Shown here in pieces: positions 23,317 to 31,530 of a DNA stretch of 46,170 nt. The DNA is from an uncultured Eubacteriales bacterium (GTDB lineage: Bacteria; Bacillota; Clostridia; Christensenellales; CAG-314). The notes below the pieces were generated by a model. The model was not told the DNA's origin and did not search any database. It saw only the letters and a program-made list of their open reading frames with translations. The DNA lies in the NCBI GenBank assembly GCA_948938605.1, contig CARAIG010000071.1, positions 1 to 46,170 on the forward strand. The letters run 5' to 3'. The translations under genes and the position numbers were made by a program. Within the stretch, counting starts at the first letter, position 1; the number at the start of each line of letters is the position of its first letter.

Positions 23317-25235
23317 TGAAAAATGTATCGGAAATTCGTAACTATAAGTTTACGGAAAATTCATTTAAATTTGTTCAATCCGACGCTAAACTCAGCGACG
23401 TAAAATTAGATACTAAACCACGAACCGCTGCGCAAGATGCGTTTAGGCGTTTTTGCAAAAACAAATCGTCGGTTGTTGCAGCAGTAATTTTGGGCTTGTT
23501 AATATTGCTTTCTTTAATCGTCCCGCTGTTTTCGTCGTATGATGTCGGAACGGTGCATTTAAGCGAAACGTTTTTGGAACCGAAATTGTTTAATGCAGGA
23601 TTCGGTTTTTGGGACGGTACGAAAAAATATACCAAAACTTACAGTCAAGACGGTAGTGTACAAGCGATTGTATATGATACGGTAAATAAGGTTCCCGCAG
23701 GTTTTACGGCTTCCGCCGTATATAATTTAGTGGTAGATGAAAAACCTACGCTTGTTAACGTTGCCAATACCTACGGTACCGGGGGAAGCGTTATTTTTGA
23801 AAACCAATCGGATAGTGTTACTTATTTGAATTCGTCGACGTTTACACCTACCGCCGCAGATAACTATAAAGTGAATATTATATTGCGTCAAGATGAATCG
23901 GGACAACTCGGTGAATATCGCGTATTATTAAAAAATGATAATGATGAAATAGTACTTAAAGATTGGTCCAAGGATTATTCTTCGTATACGCTTGATTTAA
24001 GCGGAGCGCTTGTCGCAAAAAATATTGATTCATTGCATAACGCGCGACTTTCGTTTGAGTTGAAGCCGGCAGAAAAAGACTATTCACACATCTTATTGGA
24101 ACGTTGTGTTTTTACAACCGATGACGATGATGCGTTTATTACTTCGTCAGACGGAGCTGTTGCCGACTTTTCGGAACTTGGTTTTGCCGATGCTACAAGG
24201 ATGATTCTTAAAGCTCCTAACTCTCAAAACGTATTTCCCGCCGGATATTGGTCCAGTAACGGACGTAAAGGCATTGTTGATTCGGAAGTGTACTATTGTA
24301 CGTTTGTGTACGACACTTACGAGGCGGTTTACGGTGAAGTCGAAGTTGTTTATGCCGCTTCGGATTTTAACGATATGATTGCCAAAGGGTGGTGCGAATA
24401 TGATGCGGAAGTAGGTCCTTCGTCATTCAAACGTTTGTCTGATGAATGTCCTATCACTGAGGTTTTATCTCAAAAGGTTAACTCACGTACGGGCAGATTG
24501 CAAGAGATTACGGGTGTGTCTTACAAATATAGAGCACTCGGCTATAAAAAGATGCCGCGATTTTTATTCGGTACGGATGCAAGCGGTATGGATTTGTTTA
24601 CCCGCATTTTTACGGGTATGCGTACTTCTTTGTTGCTAGGCGTTTGTACTGCCGCGTTTTGTCTTGTATTTGGACTGTGCTGGGGATCTATATCCGGTTA
24701 TTTCGGGGGAACGGTCGACCTTGCAATGGAGCGCTTTTGTGACATATTAGGCGGCGTACCTTGGATTGTTATTATGACTTTGTGTATTTTGCACTTGGGT
24801 AATAATTTCGCCACATTTTTCTTGGCTTTATGTATGACAGGTTGGATGGGAACTGCTGCTCGCACAAGAACTCAGTTCTATCGCTTTAAAGGACGCGAAT
24901 ACGTTTTGGCAAGCAGAACGTTGGGATCTAGCGATATGCGATTGATTTTTAAACACATCTTGCCGAACGCACTTGGAACTATCGTTACATCCAGTGTGCT
25001 TATGATACCTAGTACGATTTTCAGCGAAGCTACGTTGTCGTATTTGAATTTAGGGTTACAAGGTAAGGAGGCGTTCGGCGTACTGTTGTCGAGCAATCAA
25101 CAGTATATACAGACACACCCGTTTTTAATTGTTTTCCCTTCGGTTATTATGGCGTTGTTGATGATTTCGTTTAACCTGTTCGGTAACGGTTTGCGCGATG
25201 CGTTGAATCCGTCTTTACGCGGAGCGGAGGGCTAA
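23316..25235 (+). CDS. oppC: Oligopeptide ABC transporter permease OppC with a very large outer loop
   Basis: Second permease subunit. 639 residues, about twice the usual 300. It has a cytoplasmic start with AAQDAFRRFCKNKSSVVAA, as in the OppC_N family, and TM1 at about 52-73 (VVAAVILGLLILLSLIVPLF). An extracytoplasmic segment of about 340 residues follows, where homologues have a few tens. Permease sequence resumes at FLFGTDASGMDLFTR (about 417-431). Four to five further TM segments follow, with the EAA loop at about 527-560 (YVLASRTLGSSDMRLIFKHI). The inserted segment is beta-rich and reads like two carbohydrate-binding or Ig-like sheets (for example YKVNIILRQDESGQLGEYRV). It should face the binding protein. 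Start by ATG overlapping oppB. Confidence 0.93.
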   Translation: MKNVSEIRNYKFTENSFKFVQSDAKLSDVKLDTKPRTAAQDAFRRFCKNKSSVVAAVILGLLILLSLIVPLFSSYDVGTVHLSETFLEPKLFNAGFGFWDGTKKYTKTYSQDGSVQAIVYDTVNKVPAGFTASAVYNLVVDEKPTLVNVANTYGTGGSVIFENQSDSVTYLNSSTFTPTAADNYKVNIILRQDESGQLGEYRVLLKNDNDEIVLKDWSKDYSSYTLDLSGALVAKNIDSLHNARLSFELKPAEKDYSHILLERCVFTTDDDDAFITSSDGAVADFSELGFADATRMILKAPNSQNVFPAGYWSSNGRKGIVDSEVYYCTFVYDTYEAVYGEVEVVYAASDFNDMIAKGWCEYDAEVGPSSFKRLSDECPITEVLSQKVNSRTGRLQEITGVSYKYRALGYKKMPRFLFGTDASGMDLFTRIFTGMRTSLLLGVCTAAFCLVFGLCWGSISGYFGGTVDLAMERFCDILGGVPWIVIMTLCILHLGNNFATFFLALCMTGWMGTAARTRTQFYRFKGREYVLASRTLGSSDMRLIFKHILPNALGTIVTSSVLMIPSTIFSEATLSYLNLGLQGKEAFGVLLSSNQQYIQTHPFLIVFPSVIMALLMISFNLFGNGLRDALNPSLRGAEG

Positions 25236-25238
25236 CAT

Positions 25239-27392
25239 ATGGAAAAGAAACTTGAAGTAAATAACTTAGTAATATCTTTCCGTACCGACAGCGGTAAAGT
25301 TCAAGCGGTACGTGACATCAGTTTTGACTTATACAAAGGCGAAACGCTTGCGATAGTGGGTGAATCGGGTAGCGGCAAATCGGTTACTAACCGTGCTATA
25401 ATAGGTATATCGGCAAATAATGCCATTATTGAAAGCGGTGAAATAATTTACGACGGTCAGGATTTGCTTAAAATTTCCGAAGAGGAATTTCACAAAATCC
25501 GCGGCGATAAAATTGCGATGATATTCCAAGACCCGATGTCCAGTCTTAACCCCATTATGAAGGTGGGGAAGCAGTTGACCGAAGCGATGCTGTTAAAGAA
25601 TTCTGCAACCAGACGTAATGCGCGCAAAAACATTAACGGCAAGTTAAAACTCTTAAATGCAATATTGGACGAAATCGATCAAGGCAACGAACAAAAAATT
25701 AAGGAAAATAACGAAAAGTGCAAAACGTTCGACGACTTTTGTATTAAGGGTACTCGTTTGGAACACGCCTACAACGAAATTCACCGTCACGCGTTGGAAT
25801 TGAAGTTGGATATCGAAAACACTTTGTTTTTGGCGTCTAAAAACCAACCGCTAGACGAAAAGAAAGTTGTTAAAAGCGTATTAAAGCGTATCGAGAGTAC
25901 TTATCACCCCGATATAGTTGTTAAGGACGAACGTTTACAGTCTGTTTTGAATGCGTTAAACGGCGAACTGAATAACGACTCTGCCGACAAAAAGCATTTG
26001 TCGCAACCGGCAATTGACGCGTTGACCGATTTGGCAAATTTGTTGGACGATGCCACGCAGCGTCAAAAGCCCAACTACTTTACTTTGGGCTACTATATGA
26101 TGCGTAACCCCGAAGCAAACGTCGACGATATGCCTATTGACGAACTTACCGATATGACGCGTAAGTATTTAGACGACGAGTTTATGTTGGCGTTTATCGA
26201 TAACGGCGCGGCGGCATTGGAGTTTAACCACCGCAACAAAGTGGAAATAAAGCAGCAACTGCTTCCCCAAACGGAGCAGGCATTGGACTTTTTCCGTCAG
26301 GATAATATCGACAAAAAACAGGCGTACGCTCTTTGTAAAGAATTGTCTGCTATGGTTAAAAATTCTATCGACCACTTGCGCGTAAGCAAAAACTCGGTAG
26401 AGTACACTTTCCATTCGAGCCTTAAAGACGCGCTCGACAAGTATTTCGAAGCGTTAACGCGCAATCCTAAGGAACAAGCACGTTTTGACAAACAGCAAGC
26501 CAAATACGACAGTCTTGTCGCAAAGGGAAAACAACCCGATTGGAAAGTCGTCCCTGCGGCATTAGTGGACTTGGAACTAGTCAAAAAGAATATACGTACG
26601 GTTTTGCATAACCTTCGCGCCGTTTACCGTCAGGCGATAGAAAACGCCGACAAGTTCGACAAAAATGCCGAAATGGTGGCGTTGATAGACTACTTAAAGG
26701 AACAAGCTTCGGCGGTAGTGTACAGGGTCACAAGGAAAATGGCTAAGGCGAAAGCTTTAAAACTGTTGGAAGAAGTCGGCATTCCCGAACCTGCAATCCG
26801 CTACAACCAGTACCCGTTTGAGTTTTCGGGCGGTATGCGTCAACGTATAGTTATTGCAATAGCGTTGGCTGCCAACCCCGATATTCTTATTTGCGACGAG
26901 CCGACGACGGCGCTGGACGTAACTATTCAAAGTCAAATTTTGGAATTGATTAACCGTATTAAAGCGGAACGTAATTTGTCGGTAATATTTATTACTCACG
27001 ACTTGGGCGTCGTCGCCAATATGGCGGATAGAATTGCCGTTATGTATGCAGGTAAAATAGTGGAGTACGGTACGGCGGAAGACGTATTTTACGATCCGCG
27101 CCATCCGTACACTTGGGCATTGCTGTCATCTATGCCCGACCTTGACACTAAGGAAAAGTTGGAAGCTATCCCCGGAACTCCGCCTAATATGATATTCCCG
27201 CCAAAGGGCGATGCGTTTGCGGCTCGTAACAAGTATGCAATGCAAATAGACTTCGAAGAAGAACCGCCCTTATTCCAAGTAAGCGACACTCACTTTGCCG
27301 CGACGTGGCTGCTTCACCCCGACGCGCCAAAGGTAGACCCGCCTAAAATCGTTACAGACCGCATAGCGCGGATGTCCAAGGAGGTAAAGTAA
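25239..27392 (+). CDS. oppD: Oligopeptide ABC transporter ATPase OppD with a ~370-residue insertion
   Basis: Cytosolic ATPase subunit. 717 residues against about 330-350 in the family. Walker A is GESGSGKS (41-48), Q-loop Q97 in MIFQDPMSSLNP, signature SGGMRQR (530-536), Walker B ILICDEP (549-555), and the H-loop is H587 in ITHDLG. The distance from Q-loop to signature is 433 residues where about 60 is usual, so roughly 370 residues (about 118-490) are inserted in the helical subdomain. The insert is highly charged and mostly helical (NARKNINGKLKLLNAILDEI; KSVLKRIESTYHPDIVV) and is likely coiled coil. All catalytic motifs are intact, and the C-terminal oligopeptide domain (HPYTWALLSSMPDL) is present. 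It lies 3 bases after oppC. Confidence 0.94.
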   Translation: MEKKLEVNNLVISFRTDSGKVQAVRDISFDLYKGETLAIVGESGSGKSVTNRAIIGISANNAIIESGEIIYDGQDLLKISEEEFHKIRGDKIAMIFQDPMSSLNPIMKVGKQLTEAMLLKNSATRRNARKNINGKLKLLNAILDEIDQGNEQKIKENNEKCKTFDDFCIKGTRLEHAYNEIHRHALELKLDIENTLFLASKNQPLDEKKVVKSVLKRIESTYHPDIVVKDERLQSVLNALNGELNNDSADKKHLSQPAIDALTDLANLLDDATQRQKPNYFTLGYYMMRNPEANVDDMPIDELTDMTRKYLDDEFMLAFIDNGAAALEFNHRNKVEIKQQLLPQTEQALDFFRQDNIDKKQAYALCKELSAMVKNSIDHLRVSKNSVEYTFHSSLKDALDKYFEALTRNPKEQARFDKQQAKYDSLVAKGKQPDWKVVPAALVDLELVKKNIRTVLHNLRAVYRQAIENADKFDKNAEMVALIDYLKEQASAVVYRVTRKMAKAKALKLLEEVGIPEPAIRYNQYPFEFSGGMRQRIVIAIALAANPDILICDEPTTALDVTIQSQILELINRIKAERNLSVIFITHDLGVVANMADRIAVMYAGKIVEYGTAEDVFYDPRHPYTWALLSSMPDLDTKEKLEAIPGTPPNMIFPPKGDAFAARNKYAMQIDFEEEPPLFQVSDTHFAATWLLHPDAPKVDPPKIVTDRIARMSKEVK

Positions 27393-27393
27393 T

Positions 27394-28812
27394 ATGGCAG
27401 ACGAAAAAGAAGTTTTGCTGTCGGTGCAGCACCTTGAACAGTTTTTTAAAATGGGTAACAAGCAATTGAAGGCGGTAAACGACGTCAACTTCGATATTTA
27501 CAAAGGCGAAGTGTTCGGTCTTGTAGGCGAATCGGGTTGCGGAAAAACCACAACCGGACGTTCGATTATCCGTTTGTACGACATTACCGGCGGCTCGGTT
27601 TACTTCGAAGGTCAGCGTATTTGCGCAGGCATTAATACCTATAAGGAAACTATAAAGGCGGCAAGGGCAAAAGCCAATGACGAAATTAAGGCGTTGAAGT
27701 CCGAACCCGAAAGCGTCGAACGCAACGAAAAAATTGCAAAAATCAACGAAGACTTAAACAATCTCATTACCGAACAAACCGCACAAATTAAAAGCGCAAA
27801 GTTCGATCATAAAAACTGTAACAAACTGTATGCACAACGTCAAGTGCAGCTTGTCCGCGAAAAGTTCGAGCCTTTGCTCGCTGCCGCAGGCACCGAAGGC
27901 GAACGCAAGGAATTGGAAATAAAGCAAAAGGAAGAAATCCGTCTTGCTTCGAAAGACCGCATTATGAACAAAATGCAGATGATTTTCCAGGATCCTATCG
28001 CGTCGTTAAATCCCCGTATGACGGTGCGCGAAATCATCGCCGAAGGACTTATCATTCGCGGCATTCGCGATAAAAAGACAATCGACGAGAAAGTTTACAA
28101 GGTTTTGGATTTGGTCGGACTTGTTCCCGAACACGCAGGACGTTACCCGCACGAATTCAGCGGCGGTCAACGTCAGCGTATAGGTATCGCAAGGGCAATT
28201 ATTTTGGAGCCCGACTTGATTATTGCCGACGAACCCATTTCGGCGTTGGATGTTTCCATTCAAGCGCAAGTAATTAACTTGCTTAACGAATTGCGCGAAA
28301 GATTAGGACTTACAATTTTGTTTATAGCTCACGACTTGTCGGTTGTAAAATATTTTTCCGACCGTATTGCGGTAATGTATTTCGGTAAAATAGTGGAACT
28401 GACTACCAGCGACGAGCTGTTTACGCATCCCTTGCACCCGTATACAAAGTCGTTGTTGTCGGCAATACCTTTGCCCGATCCGCATTTCGAAAAACAACGC
28501 AAGCGTATAACTTACAATCCGCTTGCGGCGCACGATTACAGCGTTCAGCAACCGTATATGCAGGAAGTAGCCCCCGGACACTTTATTTACTGCAATGATG
28601 CCGAGTTTGAACAGTACAAACAAGAGATTGCCGAAATTGACGCTAAAAAGGCGCAAGAGCAAGCGGTCGCCGCAAAAGCAATCGCCAAGTCGGGTAGTAA
28701 AACATCAAAGGCTGCAAACACCGACGAAAAATCGGCAGCCAAAACCGCAAAGGCAGTCAAATCCGAAGGTAAGCCCGCAGCGAAAAGCGGCAAAAAGGCG
28801 AAAAAGGATTAA
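27394..28812 (+). CDS. oppF: Oligopeptide ABC transporter ATPase OppF with a ~100-residue insertion and Ala/Lys tail
   Basis: Partner ATPase of OppD. 472 residues against about 310-330. Walker A is GESGCGKT (45-52), Q-loop Q199 in MIFQDPIASLNP, signature SGGQRQR (256-262), Walker B LIIADEP with E280, H-loop H313. Walker A to Q-loop is about 148 residues where about 50 is normal. The extra residues (about 80-190) form a charged helical segment (TYKETIKAARAKANDEIKAL), a different place from the insertion in OppD. The C-terminal 50 residues are an Ala/Lys/Ser tail (KTAKAVKSEGKPAAKSGKKA). The start is one base after the oppD stop with GGAGG inside oppD. Confidence 0.94.
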   Translation: MADEKEVLLSVQHLEQFFKMGNKQLKAVNDVNFDIYKGEVFGLVGESGCGKTTTGRSIIRLYDITGGSVYFEGQRICAGINTYKETIKAARAKANDEIKALKSEPESVERNEKIAKINEDLNNLITEQTAQIKSAKFDHKNCNKLYAQRQVQLVREKFEPLLAAAGTEGERKELEIKQKEEIRLASKDRIMNKMQMIFQDPIASLNPRMTVREIIAEGLIIRGIRDKKTIDEKVYKVLDLVGLVPEHAGRYPHEFSGGQRQRIGIARAIILEPDLIIADEPISALDVSIQAQVINLLNELRERLGLTILFIAHDLSVVKYFSDRIAVMYFGKIVELTTSDELFTHPLHPYTKSLLSAIPLPDPHFEKQRKRITYNPLAAHDYSVQQPYMQEVAPGHFIYCNDAEFEQYKQEIAEIDAKKAQEQAVAAKAIAKSGSKTSKAANTDEKSAAKTAKAVKSEGKPAAKSGKKAKKD

Positions 28813-28820
28813 TTGAGTTA

Positions 28821-29219
28821 ATGAAAAAAGTTTTAAAGTATCTAATTCCTTTTTTGCTGTGCGCGGTAGTTGTTATTGTTGTTTTGGCTGTCCGCGGATC
28901 TTTTGTAAAAAGCGGCAAGCCATTAATTTCCGATTTGTGCGACGCATTCGCTGTTCCGGGAATGATTATGACGTGTTTCGGTTTGCTGGTGTTTGTCACT
29001 AACGGCGGAACATTCGATATGTTGGCGTTTGGTGTGCGCAAATTATTCGATTTGTTTAAAAAGGACTTGACAAAAGTCAAGTACCGCACGTTTTACGATT
29101 ACCGCGAAGCGCAAAAGGAAAAAAAGCGTTCTTTTTGGAATTTGATTGTAGTAGGACTGTTTTTTGTAACGGCGGCGGTAGTGTTTTTGATTGTGTACGA
29201 ATACTATCCTTGGGCATAG
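28821..29219 (+). CDS. Small membrane protein, DUF3899-like
   Basis: 132-residue integral membrane protein of unknown function. Three predicted membrane segments lie at about 7-25 (LIPFLLCAVVVIVVLAV), 44-62 (VPGMIMTCFGLLVFVTNGG) and 107-127 (LIVVGLFFVTAAVVFLIVYE). Between the last two is the cytoplasmic stretch KYRTFYDYREAQKEKKR. The pattern of a GTFD motif after TM2 and a tyrosine-rich linker matches DUF3899 as I remember it. It starts 8 bases after oppF and lies before the terminator, so it is the last gene of the opp unit. A direct role in transport is not shown. Confidence 0.75.
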   Translation: MKKVLKYLIPFLLCAVVVIVVLAVRGSFVKSGKPLISDLCDAFAVPGMIMTCFGLLVFVTNGGTFDMLAFGVRKLFDLFKKDLTKVKYRTFYDYREAQKEKKRSFWNLIVVGLFFVTAAVVFLIVYEYYPWA

Positions 29220-29300
29220 CGTTCATCTGCAATAAAAAACTCGGTTTTGCAAGGATTGCTAAATCCATTATAAACATTTAAAAAATATAAAAAACGCAAA

Positions 29301-29338
29301 AATATGCTGTCAATTTGTTTGACAGCATATTGCTTTTT
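29301..29338 (+). terminator. Terminator of the opp operon, overlapping the S10 promoter
   Basis: AATATGCTGTCAA (29301-29313) and TTGACAGCATATT (29319-29331) form an exact 13-bp stem with loop TTTGT, followed by GC and five T residues. The 3' arm begins with TTGACA, which is also the -35 box of the next promoter. From 29220 to 29300 nothing else is seen. Confidence 0.85.
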
Positions 29339-29348
29339 GTGATAAACT
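29319..29348 (+). promoter_or_regulatory. Promoter of the S10 ribosomal operon
   Basis: TTGACA (29319-29324), 18-base spacer, TAAACT (29343-29348), with an extended -10 TG at 29340-29341 (TGATAAACT). The same TGATAAA form is seen in the oppA leader promoter. Confidence 0.8.
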
Positions 29349-29354
29349 ATGTAG

Positions 29355-29613
29355 GCTGCGAATTAGGGGCTGACGCATTAAGGTTACTGAAACAAACAGA
29401 AAACTTATTGCCGACCCAGTAATCCCAAGAGGATTACGACCGGACAAATTTTAAGCGATATCAAGCGTTAAGCGACGGCGAAATCGAACTGACGCGGGAT
29501 ATTTGTAAGCAAACTCGGTTTGCTTTATTAAAAGCCGCAGCGCGAAACACACGGGTGTGTTGTCGTCTAATGGCAGGTTCGGAAATATAAAATAGGAAAA
29601 AGGAGTAACTATT
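29355..29613 (+). promoter_or_regulatory. Structured leader of the S10 operon
   Basis: About 260 untranslated bases. Exact hairpins include GTAATCC-CAAGA-GGATTAC (29419-29437), AAGCAAAC-TCG-GTTTGCTT (29507-29525) and ACACA-CGGG-TGTGT (29547-29560). The ribosome binding site AAAAAGGAG is at its end. There is no T-run terminator inside. In E. coli the S10 leader is the target of L4 autoregulation. A similar role here is inference; I see no match to a named leader family. Confidence 0.6.
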
Positions 29614-29922
29614 ATGGCAAATCAAAAAATTCGTATCAAACTTAAATCTTACGACCACAGTCTTGTTGACTTGGCTTGCACTAAGATTGTAGAAGCGGCA
29701 GAAAAAATGGGCAGCAAAGTGTCCGGACCTATCCCCCTTCCTACCGAAAGGGAAATAGTAACCGTATTACGCGCTACGCACAAATATAAGGACGCGCGCG
29801 AACAGTTCGAACTTCGCACATACAAACGCCTTATAGATATTTACAGTCCCAACGCTAAGACGATTGACAGCCTTACAAAGTTGGACTTGCCCGCCGGTAT
29901 CGATATTAAGATTAAACTGTAA
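29614..29922 (+). CDS. rpsJ: 30S ribosomal protein S10
   Basis: Component of the 30S head, also NusE in antitermination complexes. 102 residues, the standard length. Family sequence runs from IRIKLKSYDHSLVDLACTKI through SGPIPLPTEREIVTVLRA to RLIDIYSPNAKTIDSLTKLDL and PAGIDIKIKL at the end. AAAAGGAG precedes the ATG. It is the first gene of the super-operon. The str operon genes (rpsL, rpsG, fusA, tuf), which often lie directly upstream, are not here; the opp operon is. Confidence 0.98.
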   Translation: MANQKIRIKLKSYDHSLVDLACTKIVEAAEKMGSKVSGPIPLPTEREIVTVLRATHKYKDAREQFELRTYKRLIDIYSPNAKTIDSLTKLDLPAGIDIKIKL

Positions 29923-29954
29923 CATTTAAATATATATGGAGGTGAACTTTATCT

Positions 29955-30581
29955 ATGAATAAAGCAATCATTGGTAAAAAGTTAGGAATGACGCAAGTAT
30001 TCCTTGCAGACGGCACTATGGTACCCGTAACCGTCATACAAGCGGGACCTTGCGCGGTAACGCAAGTAAAAACCTTGGAACGCGACGGTTATCAAGCTGT
30101 TCAATTGGGTTTTGAGGAAGTTGCCGATCGCAAATTGAACAAACCCGAACTGGGACACTTAAAAGCAAGCGGTGCAAAAGTTAAGCACTTGCGCGAATTT
30201 AAGTTGGAAGGTTCGACTTTGGAAGTAGGCGCAAAAGTTACGTGCGATATCTTTGCCGAAGGCGAGTATGTCGACGTAACAGGCACAAGCAAAGGACACG
30301 GCTTCTCTGGCGTAATCAAACGTTGGAATCAACACAGATTGAAGGAAACTCACGGTGTAGGTCCCGTTCACAGAGAAGTAGGTTCTATGGGTCCGATCAG
30401 TAGTCCTTCGCGCGTAATGCCGGGCAAAAATCTTCCCGGACACTACGGTGTGGAACAAGTAACTGTATTAAATCTTGCGGTTGTAAAAGTCGACAAAGAT
30501 TTAGGCGTTATCCTTGTTAAGGGCGCTGTTCCCGGAGCTAAAAACAGTATCGTATACGTGCGCAATGCCGTAAAAAAATAA
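29955..30581 (+). CDS. rplC: 50S ribosomal protein L3
   Basis: Early-assembly protein at the peptidyl transferase entrance. 208 residues, normal length. Recognised by IIGKKLGMTQVFLADG at the start, GTSKGHGFSGVIKRW, and HREVGSMGPISSPSRVMPGK, which contains the glycine-rich loop reaching the catalytic centre. GGAGGTGAA precedes the ATG, 32 bases after rpsJ. Confidence 0.98.
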   Translation: MNKAIIGKKLGMTQVFLADGTMVPVTVIQAGPCAVTQVKTLERDGYQAVQLGFEEVADRKLNKPELGHLKASGAKVKHLREFKLEGSTLEVGAKVTCDIFAEGEYVDVTGTSKGHGFSGVIKRWNQHRLKETHGVGPVHREVGSMGPISSPSRVMPGKNLPGHYGVEQVTVLNLAVVKVDKDLGVILVKGAVPGAKNSIVYVRNAVKK

Positions 30582-30601
30582 GGTGAAAGGAGTATAAGAC
30601 A

Positions 30602-31225
30602 ATGCAAGTAAAAGTTTTAAATACTAAATCGGCAGAAGTCGGAACAATCGAACTTGCCGACAGCGTGTTTGGTTGCGAATATAACGAAGCTCTTATTCAT
30701 CAAGCGGTAGTTACGTATCAAGCAAACCAAAGACAAGGAACAAAATCCACTCTTACCCGTACCGAAGTACGCGGCGGCGGCATTAAGCCTTGGCGTCAAA
30801 AGGGAACGGGTCGTGCAAGACAAGGTTCTATCCGCGCTCCGCAATGGATTAAGGGCGGCGTAGTATTTGCACCGAAGCCGAGAGACTTCTCAAAGAAAAT
30901 CAATAAAAAGATGAAGGCGCAAGCATTCCGCAGCGCAATCAGTTACAAAGTGGCTAACAACGAGTTGATTATCGTAGACGAAATCAAACTTGCCGAAGTA
31001 AAAACCAAGTTAATGGCGCAAATTTTGGCTAACTTGGGTTGCGACAAGCGCACGCTTGTTATTACGGCGGGCGACAATGTCGAAATCGTAAGGGCGTCCA
31101 ACAACATCGAAAAGTTGACCGTAACCGACGCATCTCTCGCTAACGTATATCAACTTGTTTCCAACGTTGCTATCATTGCAACTAAGGAAGCAATCAAGCA
31201 AATTGAGGAGGCATATTCGCTATGA
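30602..31225 (+). CDS. rplD: 50S ribosomal protein L4
   Basis: Lines the polypeptide exit tunnel near its narrowest point and can act as a translational repressor of its own operon in some bacteria. 207 residues. The tunnel loop is GGIKPWRQKGTGRARQGSIR followed by APQWIKGG. It ends in TGA within ATGA, overlapping rplW by 4 bases, one of only two TGA stops in the window. Confidence 0.98.
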   Translation: MQVKVLNTKSAEVGTIELADSVFGCEYNEALIHQAVVTYQANQRQGTKSTLTRTEVRGGGIKPWRQKGTGRARQGSIRAPQWIKGGVVFAPKPRDFSKKINKKMKAQAFRSAISYKVANNELIIVDEIKLAEVKTKLMAQILANLGCDKRTLVITAGDNVEIVRASNNIEKLTVTDASLANVYQLVSNVAIIATKEAIKQIEEAYSL

Positions 31226-31512
31226 GTTCCTACGATATAATCAGACGTCCGATTTTGACGGAAAAAAGTTATGCGGGTATCCCCGCTAAGACGTACACCT
31301 TCGAAGTAGCAAAAAGCGCTAATAAGGTGGAAATCAAAAAAGCGGTAGAGGAAATCTTCGGCGTAAAGGTCGAAAGCGTTACCACCGCAGTAATCAAAGG
31401 CAAACTAAAAAGACAAGGCAGAACGCAAGGTCACACTCCCGATTGGAAAAAAGCGACAGTGCGTTTGACCGCCGAAAGCAAGTCAATCGAGTTCTTCGAA
31501 AGCTTGTCTTAA
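31222..31512 (+). CDS. rplW: 50S ribosomal protein L23
   Basis: Sits at the tunnel exit and docks trigger factor and SRP. 96 residues, normal. Signature IIRRPILTEKSY at the start and VKVESVTTAVIKGKLKRQG in the loop. Start codon overlaps the rplD stop, so it is translationally coupled; GGAGG lies inside rplD. Confidence 0.97.
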   Translation: MSSYDIIRRPILTEKSYAGIPAKTYTFEVAKSANKVEIKKAVEEIFGVKVESVTTAVIKGKLKRQGRTQGHTPDWKKATVRLTAESKSIEFFESLS

Positions 31513-31530
31513 TAACGGAGGATTAGAACA

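Noticed and set aside
25239..27392. OppD insertion as an intein
   Set aside because: There is no Cys/Ser at the junction, no HN-C ending and no endonuclease-like block. The segment is uniformly charged helix.
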